Shown: positions 25,614 through 34,252 of the stretch, in pieces
Numbering within the stretch: position 1 is the first letter of the stretch
How the letters are laid out: every line of letters starts with the position of its first letter
Assembly (NCBI RefSeq): GCF_002222655.1
Contig: NZ_CP022423.1
Coordinates: forward strand, 992,001 to 1,056,000
Direction: 5' to 3'
DNA length: 64,000 nucleotides
From: Vitreoscilla filiformis
GTDB taxonomy: Bacteria > Pseudomonadota > Gammaproteobacteria > Burkholderiales > Burkholderiaceae_C
Made by a program: the position numbers and the translations under genes
Notes under the pieces: generated by a model
Told to the model about the DNA's origin: nothing
Database searches by the model: none
What the model saw: the letters and a program-made list of their open reading frames with translations, nothing else

Positions 25614-25948
25614 GAGCACACCTGCCCAAGATTCAGCACCGCAGCGGCCAAGCGTGCCGTGCCGGGCCGATGGGCCATGCGATGGCGGCACGTGGCCAAC
25701 CCACGCGGCGCACCCGCAGGCAGAACTGAAGAGACCGGGAAGAAAGAAGCTGCGCAGCGCCGAGGGGCGGAAGAAGAAGGGAGGGAGGAGGAAGACCGCC
25801 CCCGGGTGCCACCTGAACCGGTCAGGCGACGGCTGCGCAGCTTTGACAAGACGGCTCCAGGGGTCGCGTTCCTGGAGCCGGGGCAAGTGCCGGAGCACTT
25901 GAACCCAACCCACGCTCGTCTGACAGGGGGACGATGCATTGGTTCCAT
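25610..25948 (-). CDS. Doubtful small frame at the head of the lipid operon
   Basis: The gap 25614-26126 has no obvious gene. On the minus strand a 112-residue frame starts at an ATG (25948) with a strong AGGAGA site seven bases upstream and ends in an ATGA overlap with the oxidoreductase gene. Those two signs argue for translation. The protein itself is Ser/Arg/Pro-rich, resembles nothing recognised, and its codon use does not look like the neighbours. It may be a leader peptide, a degraded gene or chance. The 25723-25800 part is strikingly purine-rich on the plus strand. Confidence 0.3.
   Translation of the reverse strand: MEPMHRPPVRRAWVGFKCSGTCPGSRNATPGAVLSKLRSRRLTGSGGTRGRSSSSLPSSSAPRRCAASFFPVSSVLPAGAPRGLATCRHRMAHRPGTARLAAAVLNLGQVCS
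25853..25879. repeat. 9-bp perfect hairpin in the operon leader
   Basis: GGCTCCAGG and CCTGGAGCC face each other across nine bases, inside the doubtful frame at the head of the lipid operon. No U-tract follows on either strand, so it is not a simple terminator. It could be an RNA structure in the leader. Confidence 0.4.
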
Positions 25949-26039
25949 GACGAGTCTCCTGAATTTGTAACAAGGCGTCAAAGCGGTGCCAAGGGCACGG
26001 TGCTTCGTCGACATGTGGACATTCTGAAGCTAAAAATTC

Positions 26040-26119
26040 TATTTGTCCAAGACAAATATGGGGATAACGACGCCAACACGGCTTTTTGTCCATGACGGAA
26101 GCGGATTTGTCATTGACAA
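26040..26119. promoter_or_regulatory. Array of three TTGTC-N3-GAC(AA) operator-like palindromes
   Basis: The divergent promoter region holds three similar palindromes. TATTTGTC-CAA-GACAAATA (26040-26058) has eight perfect pairs. TTGTC-CAT-GAC (26086-26096) is a partial copy. TTGTC-ATT-GACAA (26107-26119) has five pairs. Their centres lie about 43 and 21 bases apart, close to four and two helical turns, so one protein face could hold all three. They sit between the LitR-like gene and the lipid operon and are good candidates for its binding sites. Confidence 0.6.
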
Positions 26120-26126
26120 TGTAGGC

Positions 26127-26434
26127 ATGAGCTTGTCTGCCCCTGCCTCTCCAACCAGCCTGACCATCGCCGAAGTGGCGCGCGAAACCGGGTTGGGCAA
26201 AGACACGTTGCGCGTCTGGGAGCGCCGCTACGGTTTTCCTGTGCCGCAGCGGGATGCCCAAGGTGAGCGTCTGTACAGCGCCGACGATGTGGAGCGCTTG
26301 CGCCTGATTCGTCGCCTCATGCTGCAAGGGGGCCGACCGGGGCAGTTGGTCGGCTTGCCGCCGGACGCGCTGCGTCAGCGTTTGAGTGCGGCACCGCCGG
26401 CCCCGCTGCCGCTGGGCACACGCGGCACCTTGGA
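26127..26434 (+). CDS. LitR/CarH-type MerR regulator, 5' exon (DNA-binding part)
   Basis: This is the first part of a gene split by a group II intron. It encodes 102 codons plus two bases. The MerR helix-turn-helix runs from about residue 11 ([32 protein letters not shown]), followed by [16 protein letters not shown]. The ATG at 26127 is preferred over an upstream in-frame TTG. The rest of the protein is at 28448-29075. The join needs intron splicing; without it the frame runs into intron sequence and gives a truncated DNA-binding domain. The regulator is divergent from the lipid operon it probably controls. Confidence 0.8.
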
Positions 26435-28446
26435 GTGTGCGCCCAGCATGGGCGTGAGCTTATGGGGTGAAAGTCCCCTGTGGGAGTACCGGCCTGGACG
26501 CGAAGAGCGAGCAGGACAACCACGAGTCGAGGGCAAGGGCGTCGCTGCGAGGCGGGGTCTGGAGGAAGCCGTAGACAAGAGGTGCGAGGCGACGAACAGA
26601 AACCACATAGAGGAGGCCTAGGACGCCAGACGAGCCGGCACTGGATGGCGAAGTCTGATGGTACAGCGTCTAGGGTAGATGTGGCGCTTGTGCATCGACA
26701 GTTCACGTTCTTACCTGGGGAGGTCTGCATCACGTGCGGCATGGAAGGAAACGCTTTGCAAGGAAGGATCCCGGAATGGGATGTACCGGGTTATCAACGT
26801 CCTAGCGCCGTGGGGAGCTGCCCCCTGCGAGACGAAGAAACAGGCAGCGCCCTTGCGAGCCATGCAGCGCGTGGCGTGGCAACACGTTGCGTGATGGTGC
26901 AGAAGTCAGCAGAGGCCGTAGTAGGGGCGCAGGTTAAGCGCGCTGAAGGGCCGAACAACGAGAGACAAGGAGCAGACACAGCCATCTCGACGGCACCGGT
27001 GAACCCGAAGCGGGGGAGGTGTGCGGGCGGCGGTGGAGGTGAGAAACGAGCCTTGAGACAAGACGAAGTGAAGCGAGAAGGACTGCTAGAAAAGGTGCTG
27101 GACAGGGACAACCTGTTGAAGGCGTGGAAGCGGGTGAGGGCCAACAAAGGAGCGCCGGGCATAGACGGCGTGACGGTGGAGGACTACCCGGAACAAGCGC
27201 GGCAACACTGGCCCAGGATCAAGGAGCAGATCGAGCGAGGGCGCTACGAGCCGCAGCCGGTCAGGAGGGTGGAAATCCCGAAGGCTGGAGGAGGCAAGAG
27301 GGCGCTGGGCATCCCGACCGTGATGGACAGGGTGATCCAGCAAGCCATAGCGCAGGTGCTGAGCCCGCTGTACGAGGTGGAGTTCAGTGCGAACAGCTAC
27401 GGGTTCCGACCAGGCCGCAATGCACACCAGGCGATCAAGCAGGTGCAGCAAGACGTCAAGCAGGGCTACAAATTCGCGGTGGACATGGACTTGGCCAAGT
27501 TCTTCGACACGGTCGATCACGACGTGTTGATGGGGCTGCTGGGCCGCACCATCGGGGACAAGGTGCTGCTGAGGTTGATAGGCAACTACCTGAGAGCAGG
27601 GGTGCTGGTGGGATACCGCGTAGAGCCGAGCGAAGTGGGGACGCCACAAGGCGGGCCGCTGTCGCCGTTACTGGGCAATGTGATGTTGCACGAGCTGGAC
27701 AAGCAACTGCACAGCAGAGGGCACAGGTTTGCGCGCTATGCGGACGATGTGGTGATTTTGGTGCGCAGCCTGAGGGCGGGGCATCGGGTGATGCACAGCG
27801 TCAAGAAGTTTGTGGAGGCAAAACTCAAGCTCAGGGTAAATCAGGCGAAGAGCCAGGTTGCGCCGATGGGAGAGTGCAAATTCCTAGGCTTCACGATCAA
27901 GGCGGGCAAGATACGGTGGCACAAGAAGACGGTGGAGAACTTCAAAAGCCGGGTGCGGGGGCTGACGAGGAAAGGCTGGGGGGTGTCGATGGATCACCGA
28001 CTGGCTGAACTGAGAAAGCACGTGCAAGGGTGGATGCAGTACTACGGCATCAGTCAGTATTGGAGGCCCGTACCGGGGCTAGACGAATGGATCAGAAGGC
28101 GGATGCGATCGGTCTACTGGAAACGGTGGAAGAGGAGCAGGACGAAGATCCGGGAGTTGTTGAGGCTGGGCGTGAATAGACGCATGGCCTTTAGGCACGG
28201 ACTGAGTGGCAAGGGGAACTGGCGCATGGCCAGGAGTCCGGCGTTGCGAATCGCGTTGACAAACGAGAGGTTGCACGAGACGGGCCTGGTGAGCGTGGTG
28301 GCCCTGTGGAAGAAGGCTCAGGGGTATACCTGAGCGGGAAGGAGAAGCGAGCTTCGTCGAGCGAGCCGACTTGTTGAACCGCCCACTGCGGACCCGCATG
28401 GTGGGTGGTGTGGGAGCTGGGGGCTAAAGACCCCCGGCTACCCGAT
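26435..28446 (+). mobile_element. Group II intron inserted in the LitR-type gene
   Basis: The element is about 2.0 kb. It begins GTGTG (GUGYG consensus) with a hairpin GCGCCCAGCATGGGC and GGGGTGAAAGTCCCC typical of domain I, and it encodes a reverse transcriptase/maturase. Near the end lie a domain-V-like hairpin (about 28376-28413; GAACCGCC...GGTGGTGTGG) and domain VI ending ACCCGAT. The eight bases just before it (ACCTTGGA, 26427-26434) can pair fully, with two G-U pairs, with TCTAGGGT at 26669-26676. These look like IBS1 and EBS1. The 3' boundary is 28446 or 28447; only 28447 restores the host frame. Confidence 0.88.
26894..28333 (+). CDS. ltrA: Group II intron reverse transcriptase/maturase
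   Basis: The 479-residue intron-encoded protein (ATG at 26894; upstream in-frame starts exist) has the RT blocks ANKGAPGIDGVTVEDY (83-98), SANSYGFRPGRNAHQAI, VDMDLAKFFDTVDHD, GTPQGGPLSPLLGN and the catalytic YADD (282-285). The maturase (domain X) region follows with GWMQYYGISQYW. The protein stops after this with no C-x2-C HNH endonuclease, so it is an endonuclease-lacking type. It should help splice the intron and reverse-transcribe it for mobility. The catalytic residues look intact, so the intron may still splice. Confidence 0.92.
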   Translation: MVQKSAEAVVGAQVKRAEGPNNERQGADTAISTAPVNPKRGRCAGGGGGEKRALRQDEVKREGLLEKVLDRDNLLKAWKRVRANKGAPGIDGVTVEDYPEQARQHWPRIKEQIERGRYEPQPVRRVEIPKAGGGKRALGIPTVMDRVIQQAIAQVLSPLYEVEFSANSYGFRPGRNAHQAIKQVQQDVKQGYKFAVDMDLAKFFDTVDHDVLMGLLGRTIGDKVLLRLIGNYLRAGVLVGYRVEPSEVGTPQGGPLSPLLGNVMLHELDKQLHSRGHRFARYADDVVILVRSLRAGHRVMHSVKKFVEAKLKLRVNQAKSQVAPMGECKFLGFTIKAGKIRWHKKTVENFKSRVRGLTRKGWGVSMDHRLAELRKHVQGWMQYYGISQYWRPVPGLDEWIRRRMRSVYWKRWKRSRTKIRELLRLGVNRRMAFRHGLSGKGNWRMARSPALRIALTNERLHETGLVSVVALWKKAQGYT

Positions 28447-28447
28447 T

Positions 28448-29075
28448 GGCGCCCGCCATGGCCCTGTTAGAGCGGCATGACGGTGCGGGTTTACGCGCCC
28501 ATTTGCACCAAGCCCAAGCGCGGCTGGGGCTGGCGGCGTGGGTGCAGGGGGTGCTGGCCCCCCTCACACAAGCGGTGGGGAGTGGGTGGGCGCAGGGCCA
28601 ACTGAGCGTGCATCAAGAACACTTGTATTCGGAAGTGGTGCAAGACGTGCTGCGCCAAGCCATTCGTGCGCTGCCCGTCCCTGGGCCGACGGCTCGCCCG
28701 CGTGTGTTGCTCACCACGTTGCCGGGGGAGAGTCACGGCCTGGGCTTGTTGATGGCTGAGGCCTTGTTGGCGCTGGAGGGGGCGGCTTGCATCAGCCTGG
28801 GCGTGCAGACACCGGTGGATGCACTGGTGCAAGCGGCCCACATTCACCGCGCCGACATCGTGGCGTTGAGTGCCACGGCGTGCCAGCCGGAGCGCAATTT
28901 CGGACAAGCGTTGCAGACGCTGCGCAGCCAGTTGCCCGGATCGGTGGCGTTGTGGCTGGGCGGATCGGCCACGATGACACGGCGCACGTGGCCGGCAGGC
29001 TGTTGGCCCGTGAGTGCGCTGGCGGACATCGGGCCGCGTGTGCAGGCGTGGCGGTTGGGGGCGGGGTTGGGTTAG
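28448..29075 (+). CDS. LitR/CarH-type regulator, 3' exon (cobalamin photosensor part)
   Basis: This is the C-terminal part of the split regulator, about 209 codons. It has the four-helix domain with W-x9-EH (GWAQGQLSVHQEH), the hallmark of adenosylcobalamin photosensors. A B12-binding Rossmann domain follows with the ligand motif LPGESHGLGLLMAEALL (E-x-H-x2-G) and GADIVALSATACQ-like strands. In LitR/CarH the dark form binds DNA and light releases it by breaking adenosylcobalamin. There is no start codon of its own with a good ribosome site. It ends five bases before the convergent NTPase gene. Confidence 0.8.
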
Positions 29076-29080
29076 GCCTG

Positions 29081-32000
29081 TCAGCCGTTGTGTCGTAGCG
29101 TGGTGCTGCGTGAGTCGTGCGAAGAAATTTTCGTCTTGACTGGACTCTTGCGAGTTGCTTTTGCAGCAACCCGACCCGCGCGGAAGTCTCTTTGTGGGGA
29201 GGCATCAATTCCGACGACACGCAGGAAGAGGGTGGGGTCGGTTGCCTGTAGTGCCAACGCCCGCTTCTCGAGCTGTGCAATAAGCACAGCGAAATTGACA
29301 CGCTCGCCAGTCGGTGCATCCCATTGACGCTCACGCTGTAGCACGACGACGAAGAAGCCAATTTTTGAATTCGCTGCCTGCATGTACTGGCCTTTCAGTT
29401 GTTCGTCCAGGGCGATGAAGTAGTCCGTGCCTGTCCAGCGCGCTGACATCTTGAGCTCAATCGTTGCTCGCATTTCGCCGAGCTGGCATAAAACGTCACG
29501 CCGAGTTCCCTCGGGAAGAATGGGTTCAAGGGTCACGCCGTAGCGCCCGCTGCTGGCATGGTTCAGCTCGCTGCCAAGGAGCGCCTGGAAGTCTTCCTCC
29601 AGTGCCAGACCATCGCTGTCGGTCTTGATGTGCTGCATGGCCACCCGATTGAAGAATCGCCGCAGGCTGAAGTCTCCTTCCTCAATGCTGCGCTTCACGG
29701 CAAGGAGGTCGTTATGTATGGCCTGCGCAAAGGCGACAAAATCAGTCACAGGCGGCGCGAAGTCGCGCTCGAACCTGGAGTAGTCCTGCTGCTTAAAAGG
29801 AAGAACGAAAGACTCCTCTTCCCGCATCTGAAATTGCAGCAATCGGATGTATTTCACGCGTGTTCCGGTGGCCTTTTCCCGCAGCTCATTCAGCACCTCA
29901 TAAGCAGCCTGGGATTTCGCGCTCGAAATGGCAGGGAGCAGCGAATCGCGGAGACGCTGGGCGTGATCACGAGCCCCTAAGTAATACACACGGCCATCCT
30001 CGTGTGTGAGGTCATCTTTCTCTTGGACTACCGCCATCATCCATTTGTAGAGGGCCGCGAGGGTCTTCAGGCCGTCTCGGCCACGCTGCGCAATGGTGCG
30101 CAAGTAGGCTTGGCGATCCTGGCCGACATACGCAGCCAGGTCGAACATGAACTCGTCCGCAGCGCGCAGCGCTGTTGCCCGCCAGTGTTCCCACTTGGCT
30201 ATAAACGAGTCAGGGTAGTGCTGTAACCAGAACAGTCCCCAGACGACCCCATTTGACCGCAGACGGGCCAACTCCCTGCGGTGGCTTTTGAGCTCGCTAC
30301 GTGCGGCTTGCTCCTCCGGTGTTTGAGGTTGTGACAGGGGGGCTGTGTCTGGGAGCGCATCCTTGAATGCGATGAACATGCGCGACCAAGCCTCCGCTTC
30401 AAACGTGTCTTGATCAATGCCACCGACATTTCCCACAGCAAAGCGGAGTGCCGACTCAAGTGCATGGGCTTCGACCCGTACTGCCGAACTGGTCGCGTAG
30501 TTCCAAGCTGTTGCAATGAGCCCACGTTGCACCACTGGAGGCGCATCTGAGAGGTGTCGAATCAGTGCGTCCGCTTTGTCCGCAGATACCGGGCCGGCGT
30601 CAGCCGCCTCCAATACGTGTCGGAGCGCGTCAAGCGCTGTGGTCTGGTGTGCACGAACGACTGGCCAGAACCACTTCGGATAGCCGTTGATTTCAAACTG
30701 GGCATAGGAGAGCGCTTGACGAACTTCGGCCACAGAAAGTGCTGGGAGTGAGGTGCCGTCCCCAAATTCCAGATGGAGACCTTGAAGCCCCGCGATGGTT
30801 GAGTAGTACGTGGAGCTGGTTTTTGTTTCCTCAAATTCCGGCGCTCGGTGGCGCCAGATCGTACTGAGCCCCATGCGTGCTGCGGCCGCGAGTGGCTGAC
30901 CAGCAGCCTGCTCGAAAGCGGAGAAGTCACATTCACCATAGCGTGAGTTGTGATTCGTCTGGGTGAGCCAACGGGCAATCCAGGCCAGCGCATGGGTGTT
31001 TGAGCCGTCTCTCACAGTCTCGATTTGAGTGAGCAGTTTCTCCTTTGAAGTCTCGTCCAGTGTGGGCCTATCCCGTTTTGTTTTCCTGGGGCGTTCGGTC
31101 GCTTGATGGGGGGTGGCGTTTTCCTTCAGGGTGATCACCAGTTCGGTGAATCCAGGCTCAGCGAGGGCTGCTACATCAACGTCCTGCCAGAGCGTGTACA
31201 TCCCCAAGGAGGCCAACGTGCTCCTAATTCCGTCAGCGGTGCGGTCACTCTGCGTAACGACAGCCCGGAGCAGGCTCTGGCGAACCGTGTCGTTAGTCTG
31301 CAAAGCTGTGTGCAGTTCAGCGCTGCCAGAGTGAAACTTACCGTGCGCCCGGTAGTACTCCAGACACAGCGCGGTGACGCGTTCGACCGGAAGTGCGGCG
31401 CTGCGAACCACGAGCGCCATCAGCTTCTGAACAGCATCCGCGAATTCATTGTGTCTTTGGCTGTACGTCGCGCGATTCGCCTTGCAGTGGCTCATCATGC
31501 GCGACTGCAAAGCCTCGACCAGCGTCGCTAGCTGATCAGGGCTGGCGGAGTCTGCAAGCTCGTGGGTAAGGGCCCAGCTCAGATGAAAGCTGCCGCCCTT
31601 GCATAAGTACTGCTTGGCAACCAAATCCGCGATTGTTTCGACATCGAAGGCTTTCCATGAGAGTTGGCTCACGAGAGGCCAAAGTGTCTGTTCTTCAAGG
31701 TTCGGGCATGCCTTGGCTGCGGTGGCGAGTGCTTGAGCGTCGTCGTCCCTGTTCAGGGACATCAAGTAACGGAGTTGGACTGAATCGCCCAAGAGCTTCG
31801 CGTAGTCGTTGTCGTGCTCCGCCAGCACCTTCGTTCGGAGGACATCGAGACGTGCATAGGTTGCGACCTGGAGAAGCGCGATGCGTGCGTGCTGATCCGT
31901 CCCGAAGCGCTCGTAGAGATCCAGCAGCGTCGGCTCAATCCCTGCCTTTGCGGCCTGCCAGTAGTTTTCAGCCGTTAGCGTGAACTGATTCCGTCCCAGT

Positions 32001-33457
32001 GAGTCGCCCAACGTCACCAACCGTTGAAGACTTCTCTCTAGAGCGGTGCGGGCCTCGGCAAGTGGGACTTGGTCGCTGCGCAAATCGCCAAAAAATGCGA
32101 CTGCCTGTGGTTCTATATCGAGGAGCTCATGCCGACAATGCACGTTGAGAGTCGCGAGCCAGCCCGCAAGTGTCAAGTAGATCCGGTGAACCCCACATTC
32201 GCCTGTGGCTGACCTCCACGACAGCGCGGAGATCAGTCGTCGTGCGTTGTCGGGAGACTGAGCCAAAGAACTCAAGCGCTTGGCAGCCAGATACGGCAAT
32301 AACTGATCGGGGTACAGCTTGACCTGGTGTTGCCCAGAGTCAATGAACAGCCGGGAACCGAGTAAGTAAGACAGTGATTTTTCTGACAGGAGTGAACCAA
32401 CGAGTGGTCGGCATGACAGGACGCCATCTCGTACCTTGAGCGCATCTGGCGCAAGTTCCATGTTCGGCAACTGACAGACTGCCGAAGCAGCAGCCAGCGT
32501 TTCCAATGCCTTTTGAAGGTTCTCGGGCGGTGGGCGGCCTACCAGTTCTTCTCGGCGGTCGGAGCGCTGCTGGGTCTGAACCGCGCTTACCATGCGATCG
32601 AAGATGTCCGTGAGGTCGCGAGGTGGGCGATTAACGGGGTCGACGTATGCCAGTATGTCGAGGCTTCCCGGCCCAGCCGCAAGCTCTGCCAGACCAAAAC
32701 TCCAGGCTGCTTCGAGCAATGCCCTGGGATCGGCGATTCCGTGGCTCTGCTCAAGGTACAGCCTAGCTGCTTGATTTGACAAAGGCAGGAGGCTATAAAC
32801 CTTCAATGGCTCCTTGACTGCCCGTTTGGCTTGGGTAGGACTGCTGGCATCGAACGCAGCCAGCTCTGCACGCAGCGCGTCTGAGTCTGCGGGCTTCTCC
32901 GGCGTTTCCTCGGGTGAGTCTGCTCCGGTTTCACCCGCGTAAAGTGTGACGTCGAGCTCGCCCTGAACGATGTCCAATACAGCCGGAGTGAGCGTGGCCG
33001 GGCGAGATGAAAGCACCCAGTTGACGTTGGCGTCCGACTGTCGAACTGCTTCGACTGCTCTGCGAAGTGCGGACTGAAGGCCGGTGTTGCTACCTAACAC
33101 TGCTTCGTCCAGCGAATCAGCGAACAGGTACAGCCGCTCGTTGGAAGTAGTTTTCCAAGCCGTGAAAGCCTCAGCATTCATCGCATCCAGCGCGATTTCA
33201 AAATCCGACTCTTCGAGCAACCTGTGTAGGGGGACAAATACGGCGTGCTGCCCATCCTCGCGGAGGCGTTGTGCACAGACCTTCAGCTCCGTCGTTTTGC
33301 CGAAGTTTGCACGCGCGGTGATGAGCGAGTATCTACCCGCGAGGACTTGCTTCCAGTCGAGGCGCTTTTGATCTATGGCGTTGATGAGTAGAAGTTCCTC
33401 GATCGAGTACTTGGTCAGGATTCCAAAGCGTCGTTCCAGATCGAGGTAGGGATGCAT
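29081..33457 (-). CDS. Giant NTPase with C-terminal PD-(D/E)xK-like nuclease motif
   Basis: The 1458-residue protein has an N-terminal P-loop ARANFGKTT (48-56), a Walker B FADSLDEA (112-119) and a sensor-like WVLSSRP. About 1000 residues without a recognised domain follow, mostly helical and repeat-like. Near the C-terminus are D1321, E1334 and K1336 (DVLCQ...IELK), then EQLKGQYM. This layout is like restriction-endonuclease-fold nucleases (D-x12-E-x-K, then Q-L-x3-Y). Large NTPase-nuclease fusions are typical of phage defence, but this one matches no family I can name. The ATG is at 33457. Base use is visibly less GC-rich than in the flanks, and it follows a broken toxin-antitoxin pair, suggesting transfer. 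Confidence 0.7.
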   Translation of the reverse strand: MHPYLDLERRFGILTKYSIEELLLINAIDQKRLDWKQVLAGRYSLITARANFGKTTELKVCAQRLREDGQHAVFVPLHRLLEESDFEIALDAMNAEAFTAWKTTSNERLYLFADSLDEAVLGSNTGLQSALRRAVEAVRQSDANVNWVLSSRPATLTPAVLDIVQGELDVTLYAGETGADSPEETPEKPADSDALRAELAAFDASSPTQAKRAVKEPLKVYSLLPLSNQAARLYLEQSHGIADPRALLEAAWSFGLAELAAGPGSLDILAYVDPVNRPPRDLTDIFDRMVSAVQTQQRSDRREELVGRPPPENLQKALETLAAASAVCQLPNMELAPDALKVRDGVLSCRPLVGSLLSEKSLSYLLGSRLFIDSGQHQVKLYPDQLLPYLAAKRLSSLAQSPDNARRLISALSWRSATGECGVHRIYLTLAGWLATLNVHCRHELLDIEPQAVAFFGDLRSDQVPLAEARTALERSLQRLVTLGDSLGRNQFTLTAENYWQAAKAGIEPTLLDLYERFGTDQHARIALLQVATYARLDVLRTKVLAEHDNDYAKLLGDSVQLRYLMSLNRDDDAQALATAAKACPNLEEQTLWPLVSQLSWKAFDVETIADLVAKQYLCKGGSFHLSWALTHELADSASPDQLATLVEALQSRMMSHCKANRATYSQRHNEFADAVQKLMALVVRSAALPVERVTALCLEYYRAHGKFHSGSAELHTALQTNDTVRQSLLRAVVTQSDRTADGIRSTLASLGMYTLWQDVDVAALAEPGFTELVITLKENATPHQATERPRKTKRDRPTLDETSKEKLLTQIETVRDGSNTHALAWIARWLTQTNHNSRYGECDFSAFEQAAGQPLAAAARMGLSTIWRHRAPEFEETKTSSTYYSTIAGLQGLHLEFGDGTSLPALSVAEVRQALSYAQFEINGYPKWFWPVVRAHQTTALDALRHVLEAADAGPVSADKADALIRHLSDAPPVVQRGLIATAWNYATSSAVRVEAHALESALRFAVGNVGGIDQDTFEAEAWSRMFIAFKDALPDTAPLSQPQTPEEQAARSELKSHRRELARLRSNGVVWGLFWLQHYPDSFIAKWEHWRATALRAADEFMFDLAAYVGQDRQAYLRTIAQRGRDGLKTLAALYKWMMAVVQEKDDLTHEDGRVYYLGARDHAQRLRDSLLPAISSAKSQAAYEVLNELREKATGTRVKYIRLLQFQMREEESFVLPFKQQDYSRFERDFAPPVTDFVAFAQAIHNDLLAVKRSIEEGDFSLRRFFNRVAMQHIKTDSDGLALEEDFQALLGSELNHASSGRYGVTLEPILPEGTRRDVLCQLGEMRATIELKMSARWTGTDYFIALDEQLKGQYMQAANSKIGFFVVVLQRERQWDAPTGERVNFAVLIAQLEKRALALQATDPTLFLRVVGIDASPQRDFRAGRVAAKATRKSPVKTKISSHDSRSTTLRHNG

Positions 33458-33468
33458 AGAGGTCCGGT

Positions 33469-34016
33469 TCAGTAGAGTGCGTCTTCGCTGTCCTCGGCCT
33501 GGTCTAGCAGAGGAAGCTCCGTCGATTGGCCCAGCGTAACGCCCCCACGTAGCCTCAAAAGTCGAAAACGCGTTACCGCAAAGAAGTGACAACCGTCAAA
33601 GCAAGAATCGGCAGGGGCTTCTTGGAAGCCATGTCGGAGGTAAAACTGTTTAGCAGTTTCATCCATGGCATGGCAAATCAGGAGGTGCGCCCTGATGATC
33701 TCGGAGGCTTGTCGGGCACGCAGCACAGCATCTGTCCGCGTCCTTCCCAGTCTTGGTGAACTGCCAGCCGGCCCAACACGATGACTGGCAATGGATCTGG
33801 CATGTTGCGGCGCCAGACGGCTGTGGGCGCGGCGTGTCGGGTCAATCCACCAGCAGCCAGCGCGTAAAACGCCACCACCTGTGAGTGCTCTTTTTCGGTC
33901 ACCACGTAGGTTTTGGCGGCACCCTCTTGGCTGGATAACGCTCGACGTTGGAGCCATGTGGCCAAGTCCGGATGACGGCACGCAAACTTCGACAGATCGT
34001 GCTCGACGGTGAGCAC
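33469..34016 (-). pseudogene. Frameshifted GNAT-type toxin (TacT/AtaT-like)
   Basis: The first frame reads LTVEHDLSKFACRHPDL, TYVVTEKEHSQVVAFYALAAG, RRNMPDPLPVIVLGRLAVHQ and WEGRG, all typical of GNAT toxins that acetylate charged tRNA. After GRGQ the match jumps to another frame with DAVLRARQASEIIRAHLL and AMDETAKQFYLRHGFQEAP. The break is at about 33733-33745 and looks like loss of about seven bases in the acetyl-CoA loop (GRGxG). The start is probably a GTG at 34016. The extended C-terminus is also unlike the family. The gene is inactive as read, unless the break is a sequencing error. Confidence 0.7.
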
Positions 34017-34027
34017 CGCTGGGGGAT

Positions 34028-34229
34028 TCAATCCCAAGGAGCGGGGCTGGCCAGCAGGGCGAGCAGCTTTTCGTTCTGCGCCAACGGCGGGTTCATGATT
34101 TTCTCGAACTGATATAGCTGGTTTTTGTCGATGTTCGAGCATGAAGTCTGTGCGGCTTTTGCCTTGAAGTTGTGCTGCGCAATTCACGGCCGAGTCGTTC
34201 GATCGACCAGCGTCCGTAGAGCGCTCCAT
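34028..34229 (-). pseudogene. Degraded DUF1778-type antitoxin remnant
   Basis: One frame gives CAAQLQGKSRTDFMLE, typical of the DUF1778 ribbon-helix-helix antitoxin N-terminal half. A different frame gives YQFEKIMNPPLAQNEKLLAL and ends SPAPWD-stop, typical of its C-terminal end. The middle (about 25-30 residues) is missing and the frame is shifted at about 34110-34136. It lies just upstream of the broken GNAT gene in the usual antitoxin-toxin order. Both halves of the module are dead. Confidence 0.6.
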
Positions 34230-34252
34230 GAGGTGGCGCACGCCCCTTGCGC

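Noticed and set aside
26454..26460. GTGAGC considered as the 5' end of the group II intron
   Set aside because: The upstream GTGTG at 26435 matches GUGYG, starts the domain I hairpin, and is preceded by an IBS1 that pairs with EBS1; the later site has no such support.
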